Assembly (NCBI RefSeq): GCF_003355495.1
Contig: NZ_CP031337.1
Coordinates: forward strand, 1,803,001 to 1,867,000
DNA length: 64,000 bases
Source of the DNA: Crenobacter cavernae
GTDB lineage: Bacteria; Pseudomonadota; Gammaproteobacteria; Burkholderiales; Chromobacteriaceae
Direction of reading: 5' to 3'
Part shown: piece after piece, positions 1 through 6,751 of the stretch
How positions within the stretch are numbered: the stretch's first letter is position 1
How the letters are laid out: every line of letters begins with the position of its first letter
Position numbers and translations under genes: made by a program
Notes under the pieces: generated by a model
Databases searched by the model: none
What the model was told of the DNA's origin: nothing
What the model saw: only the letters and a program-made list of their open reading frames with translations

Positions 1-19
1 GCGACTATCGGCGGGGCGC

Positions 20-373
20 TCAGAAGCTGCGCTTGGCGTAGCTGTCGCGCTCGATCTCGACCGCCTCGACCGAGACCTGCAGGCCGGCGCGCGGCGCCAC
101 CGTGTGCTGGAGCGCGTCTAGCACGAGCACGGTCAGCCGGCGTCGCGTGGCGAGATCGCGCCCGGACAACAGTTGCAGCCTGACGTGGACGAAGGTCGCG
201 TCGCCGCCGCCGTCGCCGATTTCCACCGTGTCGCAGCGCAGCGCGCGGCTCTTGATGTCGCCGGCGGCGAATTCGCCGCAGCCGGCGAGCGCGGCGTTGA
301 CGGCGACGAGCGCGGCGCGCGCGTCGAAGGCGGGTTCGAGTCCGGCGCTGTATTCCATCACGACGTGGGGCAT
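20..373 (-). CDS. 5-carboxymethyl-2-hydroxymuconate delta-isomerase family protein
   Basis: This 117-residue protein starts MPHVVMEYS. After Met removal the N-terminal Pro would be the general base, as in the tautomerase/CHMI fold. The length fits the CHMI family (about 115-126 residues), which isomerises 5-carboxymethyl-2-hydroxymuconate in homoprotocatechuate breakdown. No other pathway gene is visible nearby, so the true substrate is uncertain. A longer frame continues upstream to 442, but the ATG at 373 has an AAGGA ribosome site and gives the catalytic Pro2. A copy of the repeated 10-mer lies just upstream at 391-400. Confidence 0.75.
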   Translation of the reverse strand: MPHVVMEYSAGLEPAFDARAALVAVNAALAGCGEFAAGDIKSRALRCDTVEIGDGGGDATFVHVRLQLLSGRDLATRRRLTVLVLDALQHTVAPRAGLQVSVEAVEIERDSYAKRSF

Positions 374-414
374 GGAGCGGTCCTTAAAACGTTGGCCGAG
401 CCGGGGCGGCCGGA

Positions 415-1356
415 TCATCCGGCATGGCGGATGCGCCAGCACTGGTGGATCTTCTTGTTGCGGAAGTCTTCAGGCACCGACTGCGCGCTGATGTCCTCGA
501 TCGCGTATGCCTCGGCCAGGGCCGGATCGAGCTCGAAGCTCCTGAGGTTGTTCGAGAAGTAGAGCACGCCGCCGGGCGCCAACAAGCGCATCGCGCCGTC
601 GACGAGGCGGCGCTGGTCGCGCTGCACGTCGAGGACGTCGAGCATCTTCTTGGAATTCGAGAACGACGGCGGGTCCATCACGATCAGGTCGAACGTCTTG
701 CCCTGGAAGGCGGCGTCCTCGAGGTACTGGAACACGTCGTCGCGGATCAGCGCGTGTTTGGACAGGTCGAGCCCGTTCAGTTCGAAATTGCGGCGCGACC
801 AGTCCTGGTAGGTGTTCGACAGGTCGACCGTCTCGCTTTCTACCGCGCCGCCGGCCGCCGCGTAGACGGTGAAGCTGCCGGTGTAGGCGAACAGGTTCAA
901 AAAGCGCTTGCCGGCGGCCTCGTCGCGCACGCGTTTGCGCGTGTTGCGGTGGTCGAGGAACAGGCCGGTATCGAGGTAGGCGTCTAGGTTGACCCAGAAA
1001 CGCTGGCCGGCCTCCTCGATGACGAAGTCCTCGCCGGCCTCGCCGGTCTTCTCATACTGGTTCTCGCCCTTCTGGCGGCGGCGCGTCTTGAACGCGACGC
1101 GCTCGGCGCCGGTCACCTGGCGCACCACGGCGAGGCATTCGGCGACCCAGGCGTCGTATTCGGCGTCTTCCATCTGCCAGCCGGTGTCGAACTCGGCGAC
1201 GTGCGCGTGCGCGCCGTACACGTCGACCGCGAACGGGAATTGCGGCACGTCGCGGTCGTATATGCGCCAGGCGTCGAGCCCCTGGCGGCGCGCCCACTTG
1301 GCGAGGTGCTTGTAGTTCTTGGCGAGGCGGTTGGCAAACGCGGCGTAGTCATTCAT
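415..1356 (-). CDS. rlmK: 23S rRNA (guanine-N7) methyltransferase, RlmK-like stand-alone enzyme
   Basis: This 313-residue class I SAM methyltransferase aligns by eye along its whole length with the C-terminal RlmK half of the fused E. coli RlmL/RlmK. Shared features are the ANRLxKNxKHLxKWA start, the TRxRQKGxNQY block near 91-101, WVNLxxYLDTGLFLDHR near 121-137, the SAM-binding NLFAYTGSF at 153-161 and the catalytic-loop DPPSF at 228-232. RlmK makes m7G2069 in 23S rRNA. The RlmL half (THUMP plus m2G2445 methylation) is absent, so the activity is encoded here as an independent gene. It ends 41 bases before the isomerase gene on the same strand. Confidence 0.8.
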   Translation of the reverse strand: MNDYAAFANRLAKNYKHLAKWARRQGLDAWRIYDRDVPQFPFAVDVYGAHAHVAEFDTGWQMEDAEYDAWVAECLAVVRQVTGAERVAFKTRRRQKGENQYEKTGEAGEDFVIEEAGQRFWVNLDAYLDTGLFLDHRNTRKRVRDEAAGKRFLNLFAYTGSFTVYAAAGGAVESETVDLSNTYQDWSRRNFELNGLDLSKHALIRDDVFQYLEDAAFQGKTFDLIVMDPPSFSNSKKMLDVLDVQRDQRRLVDGAMRLLAPGGVLYFSNNLRSFELDPALAEAYAIEDISAQSVPEDFRNKKIHQCWRIRHAG

Positions 1357-1376
1357 GGATCAGGAGTCCGGCAATG

Positions 1377-1400
1377 AAAAAACGCGCCCGGGGAGCGCGT
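1377..1400 (-). terminator. Rho-independent terminator after coaD
   Basis: On the minus strand a stem ACGCGC/GCGCGT with a G+C-rich loop is followed by a run of six T. It lies downstream of coaD and just upstream of the rlmK start. Confidence 0.7.
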
Positions 1401-1415
1401 CGGCAGTACATAAGC

Positions 1416-1435
1416 TTGGCCGAGGCTCGGCCAAC
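1416..1435. repeat. Back-to-back pair of DUS-like words
   Basis: TTGGCCGAG at 1416-1424 is followed one base later by CTCGGCCAAC at 1426-1435, forming an inverted repeat between coaD and its terminator. The left copy lacks the leading G. With a one-base loop it is unlikely to be an efficient hairpin, unlike the spaced pairs elsewhere in the window. Confidence 0.7.
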
Positions 1436-1449
1436 CCTGCAATGATACT

Positions 1450-1944
1450 TCAGTTGTTCTGGTCGAGCGCGACCAGCTTGCGGTACACCGGCTCGGGCAC
1501 GTAGTGGCGGATCATGCCTTCCCAGCCGGCCGGGCCGACCAGGCCCTTGACCATGGTCGACGACACCTCGGCGTATTCGCGCGGCGGCAGCAGGAACACG
1601 GTGGTGATGTCGGCGTGCAGGTCGGAGTTGATGTAGCGCATCGTGCGCTCGTACTCGTAGTCGCTGGCGGTGCGGATGCCGCGCACGATGTAGTTGGCGC
1701 CGACGCTGCGCGCGTAGTTGACCAGGAACTGGTTCTCGAACACCTCGACCTTCAGTTTGGAAAAACCGCGCGTGACCGCGCGCAGCATCTCGAGCCGTTC
1801 GTCGACGCTGAAGGTGCAGTGCTTTTCCGGGTTGACACCGATCGCCACCGTCAATTCGTCGAACAGTTCGACTGCCTCGCGGATCATCCACAGGTGGCCG
1901 TTGGTGACCGGGTCGAAGCTCCCTGCATACACGGCTCGCTTCAA
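1450..1944 (-). CDS. coaD: Phosphopantetheine adenylyltransferase
   Basis: The 164-residue protein has the usual length of CoaD (about 160). The N-terminal AVYAGSFDPVTNGH carries the nucleotidyltransferase T-x-GH signature at residues 14-17. The SSTMVKGL segment near 127 matches the second nucleotide-binding motif. The enzyme transfers AMP from ATP to 4'-phosphopantetheine to make dephospho-CoA in the cytoplasm. In many proteobacteria coaD follows an RsmD-type methyltransferase gene; here the methyltransferase downstream is RlmK-like instead. Confidence 0.95.
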   Translation of the reverse strand: MKRAVYAGSFDPVTNGHLWMIREAVELFDELTVAIGVNPEKHCTFSVDERLEMLRAVTRGFSKLKVEVFENQFLVNYARSVGANYIVRGIRTASDYEYERTMRYINSDLHADITTVFLLPPREYAEVSSTMVKGLVGPAGWEGMIRHYVPEPVYRKLVALDQNN

Positions 1945-2154
1945 GGTTCTTTTCCTTATCGTTGAAGGTTGTCCCTGATCCGAATGTACCTTGTGCGCTG
2001 CAGCAGGTCAAAGTCGTCCGGGCCTCGCGGCGCCGGGCGGCTCGGTCAAGGCCGGCTATTGATCGCCTCGGCGTGGTGGCACGCACCGGCGTAGAGGCTC
2101 GGGTCGGAAGACTCGGCCAGCCCTGCGTCGATCGGCATGAAGCCGTCGGCCCGT
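1945..2154. other. Gap between coaD and the FabH-like gene
   Basis: No gene is seen in this 210-base stretch. It should carry the coaD promoter on the minus strand. It contains a degenerate copy of the repeated word (CTCGGCCAG at 2112-2120). Confidence 0.4.
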
Positions 2155-3276
2155 TCAGCGTCTTTTCAGGACGACGCTGCCGACCGAATAGCCGGCGCCG
2201 AACGACGACAGCACGCCGATGTCGCCCCCGGCCATGTCCTGGCTGTGAAGGTGAAAGGCGATCACCGAACCGGCCGAGCTGGTGTTGGCGTACGAATCGA
2301 GGATGACCGGCGCCTCGCTCCGCGTCGCGTCGCGGCCGAGCACGCGGCGCGCGATCAGCTCGTTCATCGCCAGGTTGGCCTGGTGCAGCCAGAAACGCTT
2401 GACCTGCTGCGGGGCGATGCCGAGTTGGCCGAGGTGGGCGACGATATGTTCGCCGACCATCGGGCAGACCTCCTTGAATACCTTGCGCCCCTGCTGCACG
2501 AACAGCTTGTCGACGGCGCCGACGCCCTCGGGCGCGCAGCGATTCAGGAAGCCGAAGTTGTTGCGGATATGGTTAGAGAACTGCGTCGCGAGTTTGCCGC
2601 CGAGGACCTCGTAGACGTTGGCCGAGCGTGCGGTATCAAACGCCTCGAGCACCAGCGCGGTCGCCGCGTCGCCGAAGATGAAGTGGCTGTCCCTGTCGCG
2701 GAAGTTGAGGTGGGCCGAGCAAATCTCCGGGTTGATCACCAGCGCGAGTTTCGCCTGGCCGGCGACGATCGCCGCCACCGCGTTCTGGATGCCGAAGGTC
2801 GCCGACGAGCACGCGACGTTCATGTCGTAGGCGAAGCCCGCGGCGCCGAGCGCCTGCTGCACTTCGATCGCCACCGCCGGGTAGGCGCGCTGCAGGTTCG
2901 AGCAGGCGACGATGATCAGGTCGACTTCGCTCGCGGCGCGACCGGCAGCTTTCAATGCGTCGCGCGCCGCGGCCACCGCCATCTCGGCCTGTGCCGACAA
3001 GGCGTCGTTGCCGCGCTCGGCCAGGTTCGGCGCCATGCGCCGCGGATCGAGCACGCCGTCCTTGTCCATCAGGTAGCGCTGCTTGATGCCTGAAGCGCGC
3101 TCGATGAAGTCGCTGCTCGACTCGGCCAACGCCTCGATCTGGCCGCTGGCGATGTCGCCGGCGTGATCCATGTTGTAGTGCGAGACAAACTGGTTGAAGG
3201 CGGCGACCAAGGCGTCGTTGCCGACTGCGTGCGGCGGGGTGAACAGGCCGCTGCCGCTGATCACGACAGGTTTCAT
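2155..3276 (-). CDS. 3-oxoacyl-ACP synthase III family protein (long FabH-like)
   Basis: This 373-residue thiolase-fold enzyme carries the KAS III triad: Cys156 in NVACSSATFG, His298 in WLHQANLAM and Asn331 in SYANTSSAGS. FabH condenses acyl-CoA with malonyl-ACP to start fatty-acid synthesis. At about 373 residues this protein is longer than canonical FabH (about 320), with an extended segment at residues 30-90. It resembles the PA3286-type FabH homologs of Pseudomonas, which use medium-chain acyl-CoA; that substrate is inference. The ATG at 3276 has AAAGGGAG upstream; an in-frame extension to 3456 has no support. Three copies of the repeated 10-mer lie inside the gene (2424, 2617, 3121). Confidence 0.8.
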   Translation of the reverse strand: MKPVVISGSGLFTPPHAVGNDALVAAFNQFVSHYNMDHAGDIASGQIEALAESSSDFIERASGIKQRYLMDKDGVLDPRRMAPNLAERGNDALSAQAEMAVAAARDALKAAGRAASEVDLIIVACSNLQRAYPAVAIEVQQALGAAGFAYDMNVACSSATFGIQNAVAAIVAGQAKLALVINPEICSAHLNFRDRDSHFIFGDAATALVLEAFDTARSANVYEVLGGKLATQFSNHIRNNFGFLNRCAPEGVGAVDKLFVQQGRKVFKEVCPMVGEHIVAHLGQLGIAPQQVKRFWLHQANLAMNELIARRVLGRDATRSEAPVILDSYANTSSAGSVIAFHLHSQDMAGGDIGVLSSFGAGYSVGSVVLKRR

Positions 3277-3478
3277 GGGGGCTCCCTTTGACGGCGGCCG
3301 GGCGCTTGGCGCCGCGAAGCTAATGCGACGCTGAGCAAACGCACGGTTTAAACGATTGTTTGGCCGCATCATACACCAAGCCCTATAAGCCACCGCGAGA
3401 AATCCATCCCCATCGACGCAGAAACCAAGTAAAATACTCAACTTTGCCGGCGCCACAGGGGTGGAACCCCGAGTCCGG

Positions 3479-3503
3479 ATAGTTGACTAAATTAGTCGGA
3501 TAT
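3479..3503 (+). promoter_or_regulatory. Type 1 IscR operator over the iscR promoter
   Basis: The 25 bases match the known type 1 IscR consensus ATASYYGACTRWWWYAGTCRRSTAT at 24 positions; only the S near the end is A. It is a dyad with arms GACT and AGTC around AAATT. It covers a -35 element TTGACT (3483-3488) and reaches the -10 element TATAAT (3508-3513), with a 19-base spacer. Holo-IscR bound here would block RNA polymerase, giving Fe-S-dependent autorepression of the operon. The match is seen directly; the mechanism is known from E. coli. Confidence 0.88.
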
Positions 3504-3513
3504 TCGGTATAAT
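3483..3513 (+). promoter_or_regulatory. Sigma-70 promoter of the isc operon
   Basis: TTGACT at 3483-3488 and a consensus TATAAT at 3508-3513 are separated by 19 bases, longer than the optimal 17. The start point would be near 3520, about 24 bases before iscR. The IscR operator overlaps it. The region 3277-3478 should also hold the minus-strand promoter of the FabH-like gene, which I could not pinpoint. Confidence 0.7.
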
Positions 3514-3543
3514 CGTTTCACCACCCCAAGGGAGTTCGAGACT

Positions 3544-4032
3544 ATGCGCCTCACCACCAAAGGCCGGTTCGCGGTCACCGCCATGCTGGATCTCGCGCTG
3601 CGCGAAGCGGGCGGTCCGGTGACGCTGGCGGGTATCAGCGAACGCCAGGGCATCTCGCTCTCCTACCTGGAGCAGCTGTTCGGCAAACTGCGCCGTGCGC
3701 AGCTGGTGGACAGCGTGCGCGGTCCAGGCGGCGGTTACACGCTCGCCAAGGTCTCGGCGGACATCTCGGTGGCCGATATCATCGTCGCGGTCGACGAACC
3801 GGTCGACGCCACGCAGTGCGGCGGTCGCGAGAACTGTCACGACAACCACCGCTGCATGACCCACGACCTGTGGACCAACCTGAACACCACCATTTTCGAT
3901 TACCTCTCCCAGGTCACGCTGGCCGGTCTCATCGACCAGCAGCGGACCAAGGAGACGAACGTTTTGCAGGATAAACGCGAGGCCGGCGCTCATCGCCGCG
4001 CCTGTGCCGAGTCCGTCACCGGCGCGGCCTGA
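3544..4032 (+). CDS. iscR: Fe-S cluster assembly transcriptional regulator IscR
   Basis: This 162-residue Rrf2-family protein has an N-terminal winged helix (MRLTTKGRFAVTAMLDLAL) and the three cluster-binding cysteines Cys92, Cys98 and Cys104 in the pattern C-x5-C-x5-C before MTHDLW. Together with a nearby His these ligate a [2Fe-2S] cluster in E. coli. It is first in the isc operon, and a near-perfect type 1 operator lies over its own promoter. It senses Fe-S status and represses the operon when clusters are plentiful. Ribosome site GGGAG precedes the ATG. Confidence 0.97.
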   Translation: MRLTTKGRFAVTAMLDLALREAGGPVTLAGISERQGISLSYLEQLFGKLRRAQLVDSVRGPGGGYTLAKVSADISVADIIVAVDEPVDATQCGGRENCHDNHRCMTHDLWTNLNTTIFDYLSQVTLAGLIDQQRTKETNVLQDKREAGAHRRACAESVTGAA

Positions 4033-4058
4033 GTCGCCGGTTCCGTGGAGAAATGACA

Positions 4059-5276
4059 ATGAGCGAGCTCAAGCTTCCTATCTACCTCGACTACTCGGCC
4101 ACTACGCCGATCGATCCGCGCGTAGCCGAACAGATGATTCCCTACCTGACCGAGAAATTCGGCAACCCCGCGAGCCGCAGCCACAGCTTCGGCTGGGACG
4201 CCGAGCAGGCGGTGGAGAACGCGCGCGCCGAGGTGGCGAAGCTCGTCAACTGCGACCCGAAGGAAATCATCTGGACCTCGGGCGCCACCGAGTCGGACAA
4301 CCTGGCGATCAAGGGCGCCGCCCAGTTCTACAAGACCAAGGGCAAGCACCTGATCACCGTGAAGACCGAGCACAAGGCGGTGCTCGACCCGATGCGCGAA
4401 CTCGAACGCCAGGGCTTCGAGGTCACCTACCTCGGCGTCAAGGACAACGGCCTGCTCGACATCGAAGAATTCAAGGCGGCGATCCGCCCGGACACCATCC
4501 TCGCTTCGGTGATGTTCGTGAACAACGAGATCGGCGTGGTGCAGGACATCGCGCAGCTCGGCGAAATCTGCCGCGAAAAGGGCATCATCTTCCACGTCGA
4601 CGCGGCGCAGGCGACCGGCAAGGTCGAGATCGACCTCGAGACCCTCAAGGTCGACCTGATGAGCTTCTCGGCGCACAAGACCTACGGTCCGAAAGGCATC
4701 GGCGCGCTGTACGTGCGCCGCAAGCCGCGCGTGCGCCTCGAAGCGCAGATGCACGGCGGCGGCCACGAAAGGGGCTTTCGCTCGGGCACGCTGGCGACGC
4801 ACCAGATCGTCGGCATGGGCGAGGCGTTCCGCATCGCCCGCGAAGAAATGGCCAGCGAGAACGAACGCATCCGCATGCTGCGCGACCGGTTGTGGAACGG
4901 CGTGAAGGACATGGAAGAAGTCTACGTGAACGGCGACCTCGAGCACCGCGTGCCGCACAACCTGAACGTCAGCTTCAACTTCGTCGAAGGCGAGTCGCTG
5001 ATCATGGCGGTGAAGGATCTGGCGGTATCGTCGGGTTCCGCGTGCACCTCGGCCAGCCTCGAGCCGTCCTACGTGCTGCGCGCGCTCGGCCGCAACGACG
5101 AACTGGCGCACAGCTCGATCCGCTTCAGCATCGGCCGCTTCACCACGGTCGAGGAAGTCGACTACGCGGTCTCGCTGATGCGCGGCAAGATCGACAAGCT
5201 TCGCGAACTGTCCCCGCTGTGGGAAATGTTCAAGGACGGCGTCGACCTCAACAGTGTTCAGTGGGCGGCCCACTGA
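4059..5276 (+). CDS. iscS: Cysteine desulfurase IscS
   Basis: This 405-residue PLP enzyme opens MSELKLPIYLDYSATTP, like E. coli IscS (404 residues). Lys207 in FSAHKTYGPKG would bind PLP. Cys329 in the SSGSACTSA loop is the persulfide carrier. It removes sulfur from cysteine and passes it to IscU. An upstream in-frame ATG exists at 4053, but GGAG sits only about two bases before it; the spacing suits 4059, which also matches the family start. It follows iscR by 26 bases in the same operon. Confidence 0.96.
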   Translation: MSELKLPIYLDYSATTPIDPRVAEQMIPYLTEKFGNPASRSHSFGWDAEQAVENARAEVAKLVNCDPKEIIWTSGATESDNLAIKGAAQFYKTKGKHLITVKTEHKAVLDPMRELERQGFEVTYLGVKDNGLLDIEEFKAAIRPDTILASVMFVNNEIGVVQDIAQLGEICREKGIIFHVDAAQATGKVEIDLETLKVDLMSFSAHKTYGPKGIGALYVRRKPRVRLEAQMHGGGHERGFRSGTLATHQIVGMGEAFRIAREEMASENERIRMLRDRLWNGVKDMEEVYVNGDLEHRVPHNLNVSFNFVEGESLIMAVKDLAVSSGSACTSASLEPSYVLRALGRNDELAHSSIRFSIGRFTTVEEVDYAVSLMRGKIDKLRELSPLWEMFKDGVDLNSVQWAAH

Positions 5277-5331
5277 TTGACTTGTGAGGTGGGACGGGAA
5301 ACCGACACCTCACCCTCACAGGAGAACGAAA

Positions 5332-5715
5332 ATGTCTTACAGCACCCAGGTTCTGGATCACTACGAACACCCGCGCAACGTCGGTTCCTTCGAGAAGGGC
5401 GACGAGACGGTCGGTACCGGCATGGTCGGCGCCCCGGCCTGTGGCGACGTGATGAAACTGCAGATCAAGGTCGGCGAAGGCGGCGTGATCGAAGACGCCA
5501 AGTTCAAGACCTACGGCTGTGGGTCGGCGATCGCGTCGTCGTCGCTCGTCACCGAATGGGTGAAGGGCAAGACGCTGGATCAGGCGCTGTCGATCAAGAA
5601 CACTGACATCGCCGAAGAACTGGCGCTGCCGCCGGTGAAGATCCACTGCTCGATCCTCGCCGAAGACGCGATCAAGGCGGCGGTGGCCGACTACAAGCAA
5701 AAGCACGGGGAATAA
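5332..5715 (+). CDS. iscU: Fe-S cluster scaffold protein IscU
   Basis: This 127-residue scaffold has the three cluster cysteines Cys37 (APACGD), Cys63 (YGCGSA) and Cys106 (IHCSIL), with Asp39 beside the first. LPPVK at 99-103 is the peptide recognised by the chaperone HscA, which is encoded downstream. IscU receives sulfur from IscS and assembles [2Fe-2S] clusters. The ATG at 5332 has a strong AGGAG ribosome site; a longer frame from 5284 is not credible. A repeated 10-mer (5718-5727) follows directly after the stop codon. Confidence 0.97.
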   Translation: MSYSTQVLDHYEHPRNVGSFEKGDETVGTGMVGAPACGDVMKLQIKVGEGGVIEDAKFKTYGCGSAIASSSLVTEWVKGKTLDQALSIKNTDIAEELALPPVKIHCSILAEDAIKAAVADYKQKHGE

Positions 5716-5717
5716 GG

Positions 5718-5727
5718 CTCGGCCAAC
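5718..5727 (-). repeat. DUS-like word between iscU and iscA
   Basis: CTCGGCCAAC on plus, in the context AAGGCTCGGCCAACCCC, three bases after the iscU stop. The rest of the 90-base gap holds a G+C-rich partial inverted repeat (CCGCCCTC...GAGGGCGG, about 5751-5768) that may slow or end transcription inside the operon. Confidence 0.7.
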
Positions 5728-5805
5728 CCCTACAGCGGCTACCGCCCTCCGGCACGAGGGCGGCCCGCCGTTTCGCTAAGTACGAATCCGACCAGAAAGC
5801 TTGCG

Positions 5806-6132
5806 ATGGCGATTACCCTTTCCGAACGCGCAGCCCAGCATGTGTCCGCCTTCCTTGCCAAACGCGGCAAGGGGCTCGGCGTCCGCCTGGGCGTAAAGAC
5901 CACCGGCTGCTCCGGCATGGCCTACAAGCTCGAGTTCGTCGATGCGGCGATCGACGGCGAGGACATCGTGTTCGAGAGCCACGGCGTGAAGGTGTTCACC
6001 GACGCCAAGAGCCTCGCCTACCTCGACGGCACCGAGCTCGACTACACGAAGGAAGGCCTCAACGAGGGCTTCAAGTTCAACAATCCGAACGTGAAGAACG
6101 AATGCGGCTGCGGCGAAAGCTTCCAGGTCTGA
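5806..6132 (+). CDS. iscA: Iron-sulfur cluster assembly protein IscA
   Basis: This 108-residue A-type carrier has the conserved cysteines Cys35 (TTGCSGMAY) and the C-terminal pair Cys100 and Cys102 (CGCGESF). The FN-NPNV-KNECGCGESF tail is diagnostic of IscA. A-type proteins accept or deliver iron and [2Fe-2S]/[4Fe-4S] clusters. It lies between iscU and hscB, as in the canonical operon. Confidence 0.96.
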   Translation: MAITLSERAAQHVSAFLAKRGKGLGVRLGVKTTGCSGMAYKLEFVDAAIDGEDIVFESHGVKVFTDAKSLAYLDGTELDYTKEGLNEGFKFNNPNVKNECGCGESFQV

Positions 6133-6145
6133 GCCGGCTGCCCCT

Positions 6146-6697
6146 ATGAACGTCGACCCCTTGAACGCCGAGACCTTCGGCCAGGACTTCTTTACGCTGT
6201 TTGACCTGCCGCGGGCCTTCGCGCTCGACGCGCCGCTGCTCGACGAGCGCTACCGTGCCGCCGCCGGTGAAGTTCACCCCGACCGTTTCGCACGCGCCGG
6301 CGACGCCGAGCGTCGCGTCGCGCTGATGATGGCCACCCGCGTCAATGAGGCGTACCGGACGCTCAAGCAGCCGCTTTCCCGCGCGCGCTACCTCTTGACG
6401 CTGCACGGCGTCGACACCCAGGAAGAAACCAATACCGCGATGCCGGCGGCCTTCCTGATGGCGCAGATGGAGTGGCGCGAGGCGGTGATGGACGCAAAGG
6501 CCGACCGCGACGTCGACGCGCTCGAACGCCTGGCTCGCGAACTGCGCGGCGATGCGTCCGCATTGACAGCCGAATTGCAGACCGCGCTCGATACCGCCGG
6601 CGACCTCGACGCCGCCGCGCTCTTGGTGCGCAAGTGGCGCTTCCTCGAGAAGCTCGAGCAGGAAATCGGCGACGCCATCGAAGCGCTGCTGTTCTGA
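6146..6697 (+). CDS. hscB: Fe-S biogenesis co-chaperone HscB
   Basis: This 183-residue J-domain protein has HPD at 44-46 (EVHPDRFA), needed to stimulate the HscA ATPase, followed by an RVALMMATRVNEAYRTL helix. The C-terminal helical bundle (about 85-183) is the IscU-binding domain. It starts 13 bases after iscA, with no strong ribosome site, so translation may be coupled. A repeated 10-mer (6717-6726) sits between it and hscA. Confidence 0.95.
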   Translation: MNVDPLNAETFGQDFFTLFDLPRAFALDAPLLDERYRAAAGEVHPDRFARAGDAERRVALMMATRVNEAYRTLKQPLSRARYLLTLHGVDTQEETNTAMPAAFLMAQMEWREAVMDAKADRDVDALERLARELRGDASALTAELQTALDTAGDLDAAALLVRKWRFLEKLEQEIGDAIEALLF

Positions 6698-6716
6698 TCG
6701 CGTCCGGGCCGGCAGG

Positions 6717-6726
6717 CTCGGCCAAC
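6717..6726 (-). repeat. DUS-like word between hscB and hscA
   Basis: CTCGGCCAAC in the context CAGGCTCGGCCAACCTCT, intergenic, 19 bases after the hscB stop. It is a single copy with no inverted partner. Confidence 0.7.
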
Positions 6727-6751
6727 CTCTGCCCTACACGAAGACACCCAC

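Noticed and set aside
1349..2086. Second minus-strand frame overlapping coaD
   Set aside because: It reads the coaD region out of frame and is Arg-rich; coaD is certain from its motifs.
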